From Littorina saxatilis (taxonomy: Eukaryota > Mollusca > Gastropoda > Littorinimorpha > Littorinidae), in assembly GCF_037325665.1 (NCBI RefSeq), contig NC_090245.1, positions 52,970,442 to 53,034,441 of the forward strand: a DNA stretch of 64,000 bases. The letters run 5' to 3'. A program made the translations under genes and the position numbers. The notes under the pieces are model-generated. The model made no database searches. It had not been told where the DNA came from and was given only the letters and a program-made list of their open reading frames with translations. Positions 9,008 through 20,904 of the stretch are shown here, in pieces. The stretch's first letter is position 1. Each line of letters opens with the position of its first letter.

Positions 9008-12000
9008 GTAAGTGGTGAAAAGTGTGTGTTGTGAGCTAATTAGCATGATTGTGTGCATGAATTTTCTCAAATGTATGGGCTAAAAAACATTGAATTTAAA
9101 ATCATAAAGCTACGGTATGTGATGTTATAAAATAGGATAATTAGCTAAACCAAGTGATTAGTTAGTAGTTTGAATCGTACTGATTAGCTAATGTATCAAG
9201 ATACCACCTTACCAGTAAAATTTAGCTTTGTCTTGTGAAGAAGTTTATTATTAAATACGTATTGTGTTTTGACTATGATTTGAATACTTTTCAGTGTACT
9301 GGAACTAATGGAAGAAGCTGTCTGTTAAGGTTATGCCTTTTTGCATTGCTATCACTCAGTCAGCCCGATGATGAATTCAATATGTCTTTTCACTCTCTTC
9401 ATTCGTTCAGGGCACAGGACATTGCGGATCTTCAGATCATCCGGAGTCGCGAAGAGGCTGATGACATTGTCAATCTTCAGACAGTTCCCATGGTTCTCTC
9501 CGAAGAAACCAAGAAGGCTGTGTTACCCAAATGTCCGTCACCAGTGAAGATTGTGCATGCAGCCTCCATACCAACGGTGGTGGTGGGAAATGGAAATAAT
9601 GTTGGCGTTGGTAAGCACTTCACTGGTAACTTCACCAGTCGCGTTAGCCCTGCGAAGTTCCGCGCGGACAATGGCAGCGGCAGAAACAGCAAGCAGGGAC
9701 GGAGTTCCCCGCCGGGGGAACGCAACAACACACAATCACCAGAGAAAGAGTTTAGGTCACGCAAAAATTCAGGTGCCTTATCATTTATTTTGTTCTGCTT
9801 TATTCACAATTGAAGATCTGTCATCTTCTGTTTCGAAACCTTTAGTGGAAGGATGAGAGTTGAGATGTTTGACTCATTTGTTTGTAATGCTGCAGTTGTT
9901 GTTGACCCTTTGAATTCCCGCCTAGTTGGTGGTAATTTGTTATGTAAGTGATAGGACTGATGATATCGGAACACATTGATTAGTCTTCGCCCCTGAGTGT
10001 TCCTAGAGATACAGATTTGAAATTGAGCCGAGAGCTACAGAGTTTGTTTTGGGTGTTGAATAGAGGACAACACGCACGAGGAAGGTCTTACTCTTAAAAT
10101 TAGTGTTTGAGCGTTCTATTTTTCAAATCCAAATGCTGTGTTTGGTAGTCTTTTCAGACGTTGATATTCTCCAACGGACAGTGTGTTTGTTTATGTAATT
10201 AATGCAAAGCATTTTAGCCCTGTGTTGCATGGAATGTGCATGTGTTTGCTAGAGTATAGGTTTGACTTCCTCAATCCAACGGTTTTAAGCTGCTTTGACG
10301 ATTAGGGTATCTATGAAAACTAAATAAAGTATGACGACGAATGGAAGTCTGGACTCCTGACACAGGAGAGCTGGGCGAAGCAAACCGCTTGCTAATTAAA
10401 ATTCATTGGATTATTTGGCATAGTTTTGGAGCAATTTTGAGCAAACCATAGCAGGTGTTTCTAAAATATACACTGACAGTACAGCAAATGTCCCTTTGAC
10501 ATTTTAAGGTCCAAATCGTCAGAGAACTTTCCAAAATGGCCCCTTATGTATAACTTTAACTCCTCACAGCAAATTATTGATTGCTAACAGTGTTTTCATG
10601 CAAATTAATTTTTCCATCATATGTCTGTTTTTTTGTTTTGCACTGCTTTCATGCTGTTTAAGTTAATCGGCATAACTTGCAGACAGCAGCAAAAGAGGTG
10701 AGGTTCGACCAAGAAAGGTGACAACGCCAAAGAAGATTGAGGGGCGACGGAACAACAACCAGTGCCATGCGGCTTTCAGTCTCCCCACCGAATGCATCAA
10801 AGGGGAGGGGGAGTTTGACTTTGAGAAATCCAACCTCATGTTCGACAAGCAGGCCGAGTTTGAGAAGATTGAGAACGGCTTCAATGACGAGCGACCGATG
10901 GAGAAAAAGCCCAGCAAGTACCGTCACGATGAAAACGTTCTGCCCTCGCAACCAACTGACATGCGACAGATCCGAGTGCCAGGGGGATGCAGTGTGGAGT
11001 ATAACACAGGTCGGTCTCAGGTTGGGGCACAGTGGAACCCCCCTTTTAAGACCTCCACAAACTGAGAAAATCAGGTCTTAAAAAGGGGGGAGTCTTAAAA
11101 TGGGGTTACATTTACAGAGGTTATGAACAGACAATCTGAGAAAACAGGGTCTTAAAAGGGAGGGAGTCCTATTTTTTATTTTTTTTAATTTTTTTTTTTT
11201 AATCTCTTCTTTTACCTTCTCTTCTTTTCCACTCTCATCTCAAGGGGGAGGGAGTCTTAAAAGGGGTGTTCCTCTGGACTGGGAAGGAGGGTGAAGACGG
11301 GGATAGTGAATTGCTTGGTTCGAGGTTTGAAAAAATGGGACTGTCTTTGTTTTTCTGGCTTGTCTATCGTGAAACTTACCGTAATTGGCTAAATGTTGTT
11401 TGAACTTTTAACAGAATTTACAATTTATTGTAGACAAGTGCATTCAGCAGTATTATGTGATCACAGAGTTACTTTTGGTTGTTTGCTTGTGGTTTTTTTT
11501 CTTCACTTAACTGTCATCTTAATTAGCACCGTGTAGGATGTTTGCTTTGTTTGGATGATTTTTCTTCACTAAACTGTCATCTTTAAAACTGTAATAGCAC
11601 AGCGAAGGTGGGGTGTTTCTGAAAGATCAGTTAATTTGTGGAAATAATAGAGATGATATTGCTCATGTCGTACGAGAGTGACCAAGTCTTTTTTGTTTTC
11701 AGACACAGGGTTGGTGGTTCCTAGCATTAGTCAAGACCTTCGCAGTCGAGTGATGGAATCAGCGGAGCAGTTTGGGTTCACCACTGAGCGACTGATTGAG
11801 CAGTTTGGGCGCTCAGCAGCGGAGATGGCCATGCAGCTCTTGGGAGGAAACTGCAGGTAAGCCTTTCTGTCAGTCTAGCAGTTGAAAGCGGTGCGAGGAA
11901 TAAGTGAGATGTGTATGCACACACACAAAAACAGCTGCTGTCGCCTCGGGTCTCGAAGACCACCAAAGTGTTTGTGAATGGCAATCTTAAAACAATCAGC

Positions 12001-15000
12001 GTTGACAAAGAATAATAATAATAATTGTCAGTAAGTACTGGTGTCACATGACTGATGTGAACCAGTTGATTGGCTAATGGCGATGCGCTAAAACTGTTAG
12101 CGCACTCTTGGAGTGCGCTAACTTTTCCACAGAGCGTATTCTTCCGCCCTTTGCCTAAGCGAGACTGTGCTCTCATCCTCAGAATTAATTAATGACATGT
12201 AGCTTATATTCTCCACAAAACCAAATGACCATAAATTCCCTGCTTCTCAATTAAAGCAGAAGTGGTTTTTTTTCTGACAGATTGCATGTGCCTGTGCCAC
12301 AGTGCCACTGATCTAAAAATAGAAGCCGCTGTGTTCCATCTCATTTTCGCCGACTTGCATAGATTCTTCTCATATGCCGTACGTGTTAGTGGCATGTAGC
12401 TTATCATCCACATTACCAAATGATGAGTTAGTATACAATTCCCAGCGGCTAACAGAAAACACAGCATTTGGAAGACTGACTCGATCGACTCTGTCATACG
12501 TAGCAGACTACACTGAAATACGACTGCATCAGTTCAGTAAATGAATGGTTTCCGAATTATTATTTCAAGGCAACAACAATCGGAATCGAAAACGTGTAGG
12601 GTTCAGAATGTTCTTACCATATATAAGACTTATTACCAGCCTGCCTCATGCGTGCAGACTGCAGTGGTTCGATTGCCCTAGCCTAGCAGACGACATAAAC
12701 CCCGCTCAGCAAGTTAACATGTTGGGCAAATGTGAACAAAAAACCGCTGGGGATATAATACGTGTAGGGTTCAGAGCATTCTTACCGTTCATATTTAGTA
12801 TCAGACTCCCTGATGAGTGAAGATACAACACGAGAAATATGCCACATTTATTTTGAAAATGTGCTAACCGTCGAGTCCTTCGGGGGGTAGTCAATTCAAG
12901 GGGAGTCGCTCCGCACAGCCAATCCGTCTAAGCTCGACTGGAGGTTTTGAATCGCAAATAACGAAGAGCACAGTCCTTTCTCCGAGTTCAAATGAGGTCT
13001 CTCTGAAAGATCATCACTGTTCAGCTTAAACGCTACACTGGAATTTACCAACAGAAATTAAAATGCGTGTGACGAAAGCACGACACACTTGAGACACCCC
13101 ACACAAAAGTAGATCTAACACGACCTGACCACACAGTTATGCCTATTCAAATGCACAAGCAAAATGTGCGTTTGGAATCTTCTTTTTTCTATGGCGGTAC
13201 TGACAATATCGTTATTGAAACAATCCCAGTGCACCAAGTGATTTATAGAGCAAATCTCGAAAATAATTATTGAACTTGGCGCTATGCGCTTCGTTCAATA
13301 ATGAATTTTCTCGATTTGCTCTATAAATCCCTTAGTGCACTGGGATGTCTCAATAACTTAAATAATAATGATGATAAGGGTAGTTATAGGGCGCAAATCC
13401 TAAAATAGTAGAAGAGCGGTAGTCCTTATTTAATCTTTCTAGTTTGTCGTGTTATTGTGGTGAAGTAGTCATCCTGAAATTGAACAGTCTTGGTCGGCAT
13501 TTTCATATTGAAAATAGGAAGAGTTTTTGCCAGAATAAAATGCTTTGCTTAAAATCACTTGTTGCACACATGTTCACCCACTCTAGAAGTAGAGGAGTTT
13601 TAACCCGATAAAAAAAATTCATTTTAAATAATTGCTATGCATTTTTCAGCCTCTCTTGCAATAGAGGAGTTTTAGTCAGAGTGAAATGCTTCATGTTAAA
13701 TCACTTGCTGTCCATCTTACTACCCTCTCCAGAAATAGAGGTGTTAAAGCCAAAGTGGAATGTTTCATTGCTGCACACTTCTTCACCCTCTGTAGAAGTT
13801 CAGCTAGAAGTACAGGAGTTTTAGCCTCTCTAGATAACGAGTTTTAGCCAGAGGAAAAATGTTCATTTTAAAACATTTTCTGCACAGCTTTTCACCCTCT
13901 CTAGAACTAGAGGAGATTTTGCCGCTCAAATTCATGCTCATTGTTCTTAACTCCTGCTTTTCAGGTGGGTTCCAACTAACGATCATCAGCGGCCGACAGT
14001 TGTGGTTTTGTGTGGTCCTCACCTGCAGGGGGCGCTGGGAGTCAACTGTGCACGACACCTGGCAAACCACGGGGCCAAGGTGGTGGTTTTTTCCCCGTCT
14101 TTCATGCGCATGAACCCTGCGCTGGAAATCGAACTCAAGCTGCTGGAGTTAACCACTGCCACCCGCACAACAGCCACCAAAGGTTTGTAGCACGGTCTCC
14201 TCTTCAATGTGAATCTGAGATCCCACTGCGGGTATTGGACGTTGGTCCGTCACAGAAACCGATTTTGGCTACACCGGGTGTGCACAGCGCTGTTATGAAA
14301 AAAACAACTTTTTGTACACTATATTGTTCTTACACTGCTTTGTGGGGCTTTTACAGAGCAGGTCTGATGCGTTAATCCTCTTGTGTCAGTTTTCCAAGAT
14401 TTTCTTTGTCGTTTGGAAGAAACCATTACAAAAAGTCTGGTCTATTTTGAATATTGAAACTTCAGCCGAGATCCGCACTCTGATATATATATATATGATC
14501 AAAGGAGGGTGTTTTGTTGTTCTGGTATGATAATCTGTTTTCATGGGGCTATTTTGTAAGAACTCTCCCATGCCCACCTACTTATGATCAAGGCGTATGA
14601 TTAATAGGATGGCCATAAAAGTGGTGATGAAAAAGAAGAAAGTATTGAGTCCTGTATAATTACATCACTATGAACATTAAACTATGACAGGTTTAACATT
14701 TTCATTTTGAACTCACTGAATGGAATTCTTGAATAGTTATAAAAGACCTTGATTCAAGCAAGGTTAAAAGTGAATATAGTAAATGTTATGGTTACCATAT
14801 GAAGTGTGGGATAATAGATACAGATGTTGCAAAATATGATATGAACTGTTGAAGTGCAAACAGAGTTTATATTATGGTTACAGTATGAAGTGTTGGAACT
14901 TGGATAATAGATTCAGATGTTGCAAAATCAACATGTACGTTTATAAACAAACAGGCATGTATACACTTTGAATTCATCCCCAGCAAAATGTAAGTGTCTT

Positions 15001-15393
15001 TCGAAATCTCCCAAGAATGATAAAGGTTGCTGATCTATTGTTTCTGACTTTGCAGATCTTCCCAAGGGGGCGGTAGACTTGGTGGTGAACGCACTAGACA
15101 ATCACGAACACATTCACCTTCGAGGACAGTCGTGGTTCCAGGGTGCAGTGGTGTGGGCTCAGGGACAGCGTGCACGTTGCTTGGCGCTCGACCCCCCTCA
15201 GCAGGGCGCCGCCATGAATGCCACCTGGTCGCTGGGTCTGGTTCTCCCCCTTGCCCTCCCTGCATCGTGCGGCCAGCAATATTTGTGTGACGTTGGATTC
15301 CCTAGCGGCATTTTCTCCAGGCAGGGCATCGAGTACAGCTCTCCCTTCTCGCACAAGTTCTTTGTGGTGTTAGACCCTACTGCTGCTGCTTAG
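8844..15393 (+). CDS. EDC3: Enhancer of mRNA-decapping protein 3, complete coding region in six exons
   Basis: Coding exons at 8844-9007, 9411-9772, 10683-11009, 11703-11856, 13965-14182 and 15056-15393 join in phase through GT-AG introns to 520 codons plus TAG; human EDC3 is about 508. Order of domains: N-terminal LSm fold (residues 1 to about 70), a Ser/Asn-rich linker, the FDF motif at about 220-222, the conserved YRHDEN at 255-260, and a C-terminal YjeF-N Rossmann-like domain (about 289-515) with HQRPTVVVLCGPH and LANHGAKVVVF. In known EDC3 the LSm domain binds DCP2/DCP1 motifs, FDF binds the helicase DDX6, and YjeF-N dimerises, scaffolding decapping in cytoplasmic P-bodies. Identity rests on clear similarity to vertebrate EDC3 across all three domains. 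Nothing looks broken. Confidence 0.96.
9411..9772 (+). CDS. EDC3: EDC3 coding exon 2: end of LSm domain and linker
   Basis: Residues 55-175. Begins AQDIADLQIIRS, matching the last LSm strand of family members. It then runs into a low-complexity Ser/Asn/Gly/Arg linker (GRNSKQGRSSPPGERNN), as expected for the unstructured middle of EDC3. Ends phase 1 at donor GTGCCT, a weaker donor. Confidence 0.9.
10683..11009 (+). CDS. EDC3: EDC3 coding exon 3: FDF domain
   Basis: Residues 176-284. Basic stretch, then GEFDFEKSNLMFDKQAEFEK, which carries the FDF motif that binds DDX6-type helicases, followed by KYRHDENVL. Ends phase 1 at donor GTCGGT. A small MITE begins only 20 bp into the following intron. 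Confidence 0.94.
11030..11280. mobile_element. MITE family B, diverged copy B1 (EDC3 intron)
   Basis: Begins CAGTGGAACCCCCCTTTTAA and repeats CTTAAAA-GGGG blocks typical of the family seen at 53381, 57005, 60170 and 62261. The right end is degenerate (TTCCTCTGGACTG). It starts 20 bp after the exon 3 donor. The outer dinucleotide is CA, not TA, so the insertion site is not clean. Confidence 0.6.
11703..11856 (+). CDS. EDC3: EDC3 coding exon 4: start of YjeF-N domain
   Basis: Residues 285-335. DTGLVVPSISQDLRSRVM matches the family's SGLVVPSIS, the opening of the YjeF-N dimerisation domain. The exon continues to MAMQLLGGNCR and ends phase 2 at GTAAGC. Confidence 0.94.
12096..12122. repeat. Perfect 12-bp hairpin
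   Basis: Arms GTTAGCGCACTC and GAGTGCGCTAAC with a 3-nt loop, inside an EDC3 intron. Could fold in the pre-mRNA; no terminator role is implied in this genome. Confidence 0.7.
12190..12830. repeat. Degenerate long-period repeats in EDC3 intron 4
   Basis: ATGTAGCTTAT followed by CCACA...ACCAAATGA occurs near 12195 and 12394 (period about 199). CGTGTAGGGTTCAGA...TTCTTACC occurs near 12593 and 12767 (period about 174). These may be two old duplicated segments. Evidence is by eye only. Confidence 0.45.
13212..13357. mobile_element. Foldback element F2
   Basis: Arms of about 53 bp (13223-13275 and 13291-13346): ATCCCAGTGCACCAAG...TATAGAGCAAATC against its near-complement ending GTGCACTGGGAT. The short centre is GGCGCTATGCGC. 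Outer flanks TTATTGAAACA/TGTCTCAATAA extend the symmetry. No coding capacity; a foldback MITE in the EDC3 intron. Confidence 0.8.
13537..13925. repeat. Degenerate tandem repeat, about five units of 70-95 bp
   Basis: Units contain AAATGCTTCATTTTAAATCA, CTGCACA, TTCACCCTCTCTAGAA and TAGAGGAGTTTTAGCC in the same order. Unit starts are near 13537, 13617, 13684, 13759 and 13856. The array stops 39 bp before the exon 5 acceptor. Confidence 0.7.
13965..14182 (+). CDS. EDC3: EDC3 coding exon 5: YjeF-N core
   Basis: Residues 336-408. DHQRPTVVVLCGPHLQGALG, then NCARHLANHGAKVVVF, matches the human nucleotide-fold segment (HQRPTVALLCGPH, RHLANHDVQVILF) closely. Ends phase 1 at donor GTTTGT. Confidence 0.95.
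15056..15393 (+). CDS. EDC3: EDC3 coding exon 6: YjeF-N C-terminus and stop
   Basis: Residues 409-520. DLPKGAVDLVVNALDNHE, WSLGLVLPLALP, YLCDVGFPSGIF and SPFSHKFFVVL match the end of vertebrate EDC3 (DLVINCLD, YLCDIGIPQQVF, SPFGCKFVIPL). A TAG stop follows a short Ala tail. Confidence 0.95.
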
Positions 15394-16625
15394 CACGGAG
15401 AGCTGGCTTTTGTAGAGTGCATCTGTTTGTACAAAGTCTGGTGAGATTTGTGTGGTGTAAGACGTCAGCTCCGTAGGGGCTGGATGAGGAGAACAGTCCT
15501 TAATGCTGACACACTTTTTGTCTCCCTCCTGAGTGAAGGTGTTACTGTTAGTGGCATGGGAACTAATTCCTAGTCACTTTATGGACAGTTCCTTGCGACT
15601 AAACACCTGCAAACAGTTGGACTTTTCAACATGGCAATGAGGAGGGGATGGCATTGGGGAGGGTACGGAGCAGTTTGCAAAATATTTCGATTTTCAGACG
15701 TGATTGCCAGTCTCATTTGAGATTCTTCACTGCTTGTGGGGTTGTTGTGAGAGGTGGTGGGAATGTGTTCAGTCATTGAATCGTGCAGCTATAAACTACC
15801 ACATCTCCAGAGTTTGCCGTGTATTTGAAGGTGACCGATGTCAACACAAAGTGACAAAAATTGCACTTTGTGTGAGGACATTTAATCATGTAAAGAAGCG
15901 TTTAGTAATCCAATCTACTGGCATTGTTGAGTGTGAGCTTTGATACTGCAACAGATACACACTAGACACACTGTACTTTGACGGTTGGTGCTAGTGCTGA
16001 CAGTATGTGTGAGGATGGTGGATGAGTGATCGATCAAAAGCTTTATTTTATCCCATGTCTGCTGAAAGTTTTATCGGCTTTTGCTGCTTCATGTCAAGTA
16101 CGTTGGTCTGGGATGCGATGATGCTGTAAATTTGAATGAAAGTGTGTGAATTTGGAGTTTGAAGTGAGGCTGAATTTGAGAGTAAGTGCATGTGTGCATT
16201 TGTGAGGTTTAGGTGGATGTTAAAATGCTTTGGCTCAGAATTAACTTATTTAGATGTTTTGGGATTTTACTTTAAATGTAACCAGTTTGATAAATGCTAC
16301 AGGTTGTCCTGTTGCTGGTATAGAATGAGGTAAACCAAAAAGTTTTAATTTGTTGCAACAGAATTTTTCATCATCATTTATTATGCGTTTTATTTGTTAT
16401 AAAAAAGAAAAGGGAGGACTTTTGTTTAACGCTTATAAGTGCACAATTCACAATGCCATTCACAATTGCACAATATCATTTAATACGTCCAGGGAATCTG
16501 TGTTTTTAGCAGTGATTATATTTAAGGATTAGGTCTACAATATAACATTTGGTATTTGAAAAATAGTAAGAACATACAGCTTCCTAAAATTATTTGTTTA
16601 ATTGAATAAAATGTTTAAATCATTG
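15394..16625 (+). other. EDC3 3' untranslated region (extent uncertain)
   Basis: No splice-compatible coding follows the TAG. The sequence becomes T-rich, and a canonical polyadenylation signal AATAAA stands at 16605-16610. The true 3' end could be later; transcript data would be needed to fix it. Confidence 0.5.
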
Positions 16626-17568
16626 CTAAAAATGCTGTGTCACTTTGCTGAACGTACACAGTTTAAGGCTTGAAAACTTGTGAACTGGTAAGAGTTAAAA
16701 AGTTAATACACTATTTAATCAAGGGAAAGGGAGAAGCAGTTCTTACTTTCACTTACAAATTCTGCAGTATTTTCTTTTTCTGACTTGAAATCTGCTGTTT
16801 AAACTTTAATTATGAACAGGTCACAGCTAGTGTTTTACATTAAGAAAGAGTGTGTGTGTGATGTGCTGTGAGACGGATGATTTTCTGAGAGAGGGTTTGA
16901 GTGAGAAAGAGTGAGAGAAAGACAGCTGATTCATGACTTCCATGGGGGTGAAAGGAAGAGAGATTTTTTTAAATGTTTTAACTGACTTTTAACTCCTATT
17001 GCCCTGGAAATGGAATTAATTACAAAATGTTGTACATTTATGTGTGGTTTTTTTTTAAGCTGAGGGGGACTCAGCATTGAGAGAAAGAAAGAGAGTTGAA
17101 CTGATTGCTGACTTCTATTTTGTGCTGGAGTTTGAAACAAATCTGCGTTGGAAAGGAAAGGGACTTCAGGGAATATTGATGATGAGCTAGCTGATGAAAG
17201 TTTGCTGTCGCTGAATCAGTTCTCTGAGCGATTTCATTTACCATTGATTTAGCGAGAAACAGAGATAGAGAGACTTGAATGCATGTGAGCGAGTTACAGA
17301 TGGGGCATATATTATTTGCCTGACAAATGCGTTTCATTGTATAGCTGAAAACAATGTGTCTATATTGTATGATATTGTTTGTGTGTAGTCACTCTGATTT
17401 TGATGACTCTCCTTCCTTGTGAAATACTTTGTGGTTATAGCCATCTTTTAAATGAGAATCAAAAATGTCTCCTTTTGGTATACATGGCTTGTTTGTGTGA
17501 ATGGTCATTGCTTTTGTTCAGCCATTGAAATTCTTGGGTGAGTTATGTGAAATGCCAAGTTGCTTGTA
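16626..17568. other. Non-coding, no recognised feature
   Basis: AT-rich, with imperfect GAGA stretches near 16880 and 17080. No element ends or coding signals seen. Confidence 0.45.
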
Positions 17569-17978
17569 CAGTCGACTTCCACTATATCGCGGTCTTTGGG
17601 GTCCAAAGATTTGAGATCGCGATATATCCAATTCGCGATACTTTTGGTGAAGGGGGTGTCCGCGGCACACAAGAACCCCCCCAACAAAAAAAAACTTTAT
17701 TTATTTTGTAGTCGGTGTTATGTCTTGGTTTTAACATGTGAACAAGAATTTAAAATGGATGAATAATGTCTGAGTTTTTTTTGGTGTTGTATGAGAAAGA
17801 CAACAACAGCCACTCACCTCTGCTGTTGCAAACACACTCACTCTTACCCTCTGCAATTGACAACCCCAGTCCAAAAACAAGGGCAAAATATAGTACAGCA
17901 TATTTGCCAGTGTAATGTGAAGGAGGAGGGTCTGCCAGAAGGTTAGTTCGCTGTCCACTCTACAGTCTCTGCTACACC

Positions 17979-18009
<31 letters not shown>

Positions 18010-18114
18010 ATTTTTTTTTTTAAGGTTGGCCCTTTTTTTTTCGGGGTCCAAGAGGTCTTCACGATATAGCCGAATTCGCGGTTTAATGGAACGTGATTTA
18101 GTGGAAGTCCCCTG
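17569..18114 (+). mobile_element. Pogo/Tigger-type MITE, family A copy 1
   Basis: Flanked by TA on both sides (17567-17568, 18115-18116). Begins CAGTCGACTTCCACTATATC and ends TTTAGTGGAAGTCCCCTG, imperfect terminal inverted repeats of about 25 bp. TA target sites with CAG...CTG ends are the signature of the pogo branch of Tc1/mariner. No transposase frame. A second copy in opposite orientation is at 19833-20583; both share CTTGGTTTTAACATGTGAAC inside. Confidence 0.85.
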
Positions 18115-18540
18115 TATTACTCTCTTTTTTTTATTTTATTTTTTAACATTGTAGCCTTGTCATTTTGCAGATGTTGACTTTAATGATTTCAAGTATTATT
18201 TGATTGTGTGTGCTGTTTAATTAATAATGAATTTGTAGCTAAAAGGATAACAGGTGTTACTTTACTGGCCCATGCTGATTGTTCTTGGGCCATGTTTTAG
18301 CGAGTTTGTGTATGCGCATGTATACTAATGTTTGTATGTGTTTGCAGGCAAATTATGGCAATCATTTTAATTTGTTTTTGTTTTTAAAATCATCATGATA
18401 GTCATTTGAACATGCTGTGGAAATATTGATTTTTTTTTCAAAGCACATCCACATACCGTGTTTACTAATACTAATTACTATATATGCTGTTGGCTTGTTC
18501 AACCATGAAGAGTTCAAGCCATGGGTTGTCTTTGCTGCAT

Positions 18541-18868
18541 AAGGATAAGATTACGTATAGTCCAATGAGGTTACCCTCATGGACATTCGGGCTGCTTTCT
18601 CACTGGGGAAAGCGAGCTGCCATACAGTACAGTGCTCCCCATTTTATTTTATTTTTCCTGCATGCTTGTATCCAAGCCCTGAGACTTTCACTGAACTTTG
18701 GTTCTTTATCGTGTACATGCGTACACACAGGGGTGTTCGGACACCGAAGAGAGTCTGCACAGAGTTGACTGGGAAATGAATCCCTCGTCGAACGTGGAGA
18801 TCAAACTCACGCCGATAGCGACAACTGGTTTTGAAACCAGCGCCGCTACCGACTGAGCTATTTCCCTG
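18541..18868 (-). mobile_element. tRNA-headed SINE, minus strand
   Basis: Read on the minus strand from 18868: GGGAAATAGCTCAGTCGGTA (A-box region), a Thr/Trp-like anticodon arm, then GTGAGTTTGATCTCCACGTT (B-box region). The stretch that follows (GGTGTTCGGACACC) is shared with the SINEs at 51159 and 59439. Further in, AGCATGCAGGAAAAATAAA and TGTATGGCAGC resemble the central block of the other SINEs. The left end is uncertain. Confidence 0.7.
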
Positions 18869-19832
18869 CGGAGGTGGCCTGTTTTTTAGTCTTTTTTTAT
18901 GTTTTGCGCTTTCTTTCCTTGGTTTGGTTTACTGCTAGTTAAATTACATGTAGTTGGTGTCTTCATCGCCTGTTGTATATTTAAATGTATTTCTGTCCTT
19001 CTCTCAATTGCCAGTATGTACTCACTGTCTCTGCTAGAAACTCTATAGGTGAGAAAGGCAGTTTGAAAATCAAAGGTGGACTTTTAGAATAAGTTGTTGC
19101 TTTCTCCTTCCCTTCTCTTTCTCTGTGTTCTCTCTGTGTGTGGGTGGGTGTCTTTTTTCATGCATGCAATGTACATATATCCTTATTTTGAGTGTGTGAA
19201 TATGATTCATGTATGTGTTTGAATTGATGAGTATGACATGACAGCCACTGCCACTTGCGTGCAATTTTCTGTTGTTGTTTTCCCTGAAAGATTATAAAAC
19301 ATAATCAAGCTTTACTTGCTAGGTTGGATAAGTGCAGCAAAGTAAGGTTTTTTTTGTTGGGGGGGAAATGTTTTGTGCTGCCAGAAATGACACACCATAC
19401 ATTGATTGATCTACTTATAGAATGTTTACCAAATCTTTGGGAGTCTTTATTACAAAATCCTGAAGCTGTTGAGAAGCGTAAATTAGCATCTTGTTGAGTT
19501 TGTCACACATGCTGCAGCAGAACTTTTACTACCAAAAAGAGATGGAGTCCATGAGATTTTCACTTTTAGTGTAATACATGTACTTACTTCTTATTTTGAA
19601 TTGTGGTGTGTATGCATAAAGGGAAACTACTTACAGTAGCTTTTGTTCATTACGTAAAAGGGGGGACTTGTACTTCAGTCTTGTGTGGCAGTAGTTGTGC
19701 AGAACAAACGTTGAATTTCATAGTGGTGAAGGTACTGGTAAATATGTTTGTGTGTACGTCTTTGTATGTATGTTAGCGAGTACATGTATGTGCATGTACC
19801 TTTCTTGTCTTTGCTGCAATGTTTTATGAGTA
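18869..19832. other. Non-coding, no recognised feature
   Basis: No coding frame with splice support; no repeat ends seen. Confidence 0.45.
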
Positions 19833-20583
19833 CAGGGGACTTCCACTAAATCGCGGTCCACTAAATCGCGAATTCGGCTATATCGCTCTTGGACCCCGAA
19901 AACAACAGGACCAACCTTAAAACAAATAATTTTTAAAAAAATAAAAAAGGGGGGGGGGGATGTGTCTGCCGTTCCAGTTTTGCTTTGTAAAGAAGCACAT
20001 TTTCTCTTGTGGACTTGTACAGCATGCCTCAAACTTCACACCCCATCGCACATCAGTCAAACATGACACCCCTTAGGCAACATGGTTAGTGGTTGACCAT
20101 CGTTTATTGTCTGCTGTGCAGTCAAGCATGCCGATTTACGACTTGTGTCCATTTAATTGCTCTGGCCAGGTGTTTTTTCAGCTACAAACTGACACCTAGG
20201 CACCAGTAACTGCTTATTGAGAACAAGAATAGTACAGTTGAATGAGGCGCCAAGACAGAGAGAGAGAGAGGGGGGGGGGGGAACAACTGGTGCATATCAA
20301 CTCCAACTAGAACTAACAGAAAACAGACAGACGTGTACCAGGTTACACTATACCCCGGCCTCTCATACAACACCAAGAAAAACTCGGACAGTATTCATCT
20401 AATTCAAATACTTGTTCACATGTTAAAACCAAGACATTAGACATTCTAAAATAAAAATAAAAATTTTTTTTGTGGCTGCGGACCCCCCCTCACCCTCACC
20501 CTCACCCAATGTTTCGCGAATCAGATATATCGCGATCTCAAATCTTTGGACCCCAAAGACCGCGATATAGTGGAAGTCTACTG
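19833..20583 (-). mobile_element. Pogo/Tigger-type MITE, family A copy 2 (inverted)
   Basis: Begins CAGGGGACTTCCACTAAATC after TA (19831-19832) and ends GCGATATAGTGGAAGTCTACTG followed by AA, so one target base has changed. It is the reverse of copy 1: its left end equals copy 1's right end. About 200 bp longer than copy 1 because of a GA/G-rich stretch near 20255-20300. Non-coding. Confidence 0.82.
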
Positions 20584-20819
20584 AACTTCAGAGACAATTT
20601 ATTTGGTAACAAGAGATAGCCGTTGTTTAATTTTTTTGCTGTGTATGTTTGTGTGAAAGAGAGAGAGAGACAGAGAGGAATGGGAGGGAAAGATGTAATG
20701 AAGCAAGCTGACACGAAATAGGAGTGGGACTGGGAGTTGCAATGTAATGGTTTTTTTTTATCAAGAATGTACTCAGTTAAATGTATGCTTTGTATGCTTG
20801 TTGATTTGTGCTAGTTTAT

Positions 20820-20904
20820 TCTATAATGAATTTGTAAAGCGCCTGGAGCCAATTGATGGGACTCGCTCTATAGAAAAGTTATTTATTATTATTATTATTA
20901 TTAC
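20820..20904 (+). mobile_element. L2-type LINE 3' tail fragment
   Basis: TGTAAAGCGCCTGGAGCC...GCTCTATAGAAAAGTTATTT followed by (ATT)n is the tail type of L2-like LINEs and the SINEs that use them. Severely 5'-truncated. Confidence 0.6.

Noticed and set aside
9538-9764. Minus-strand frames opposite EDC3 exon 2
   Set aside because: Shadows of the EDC3 coding strand.
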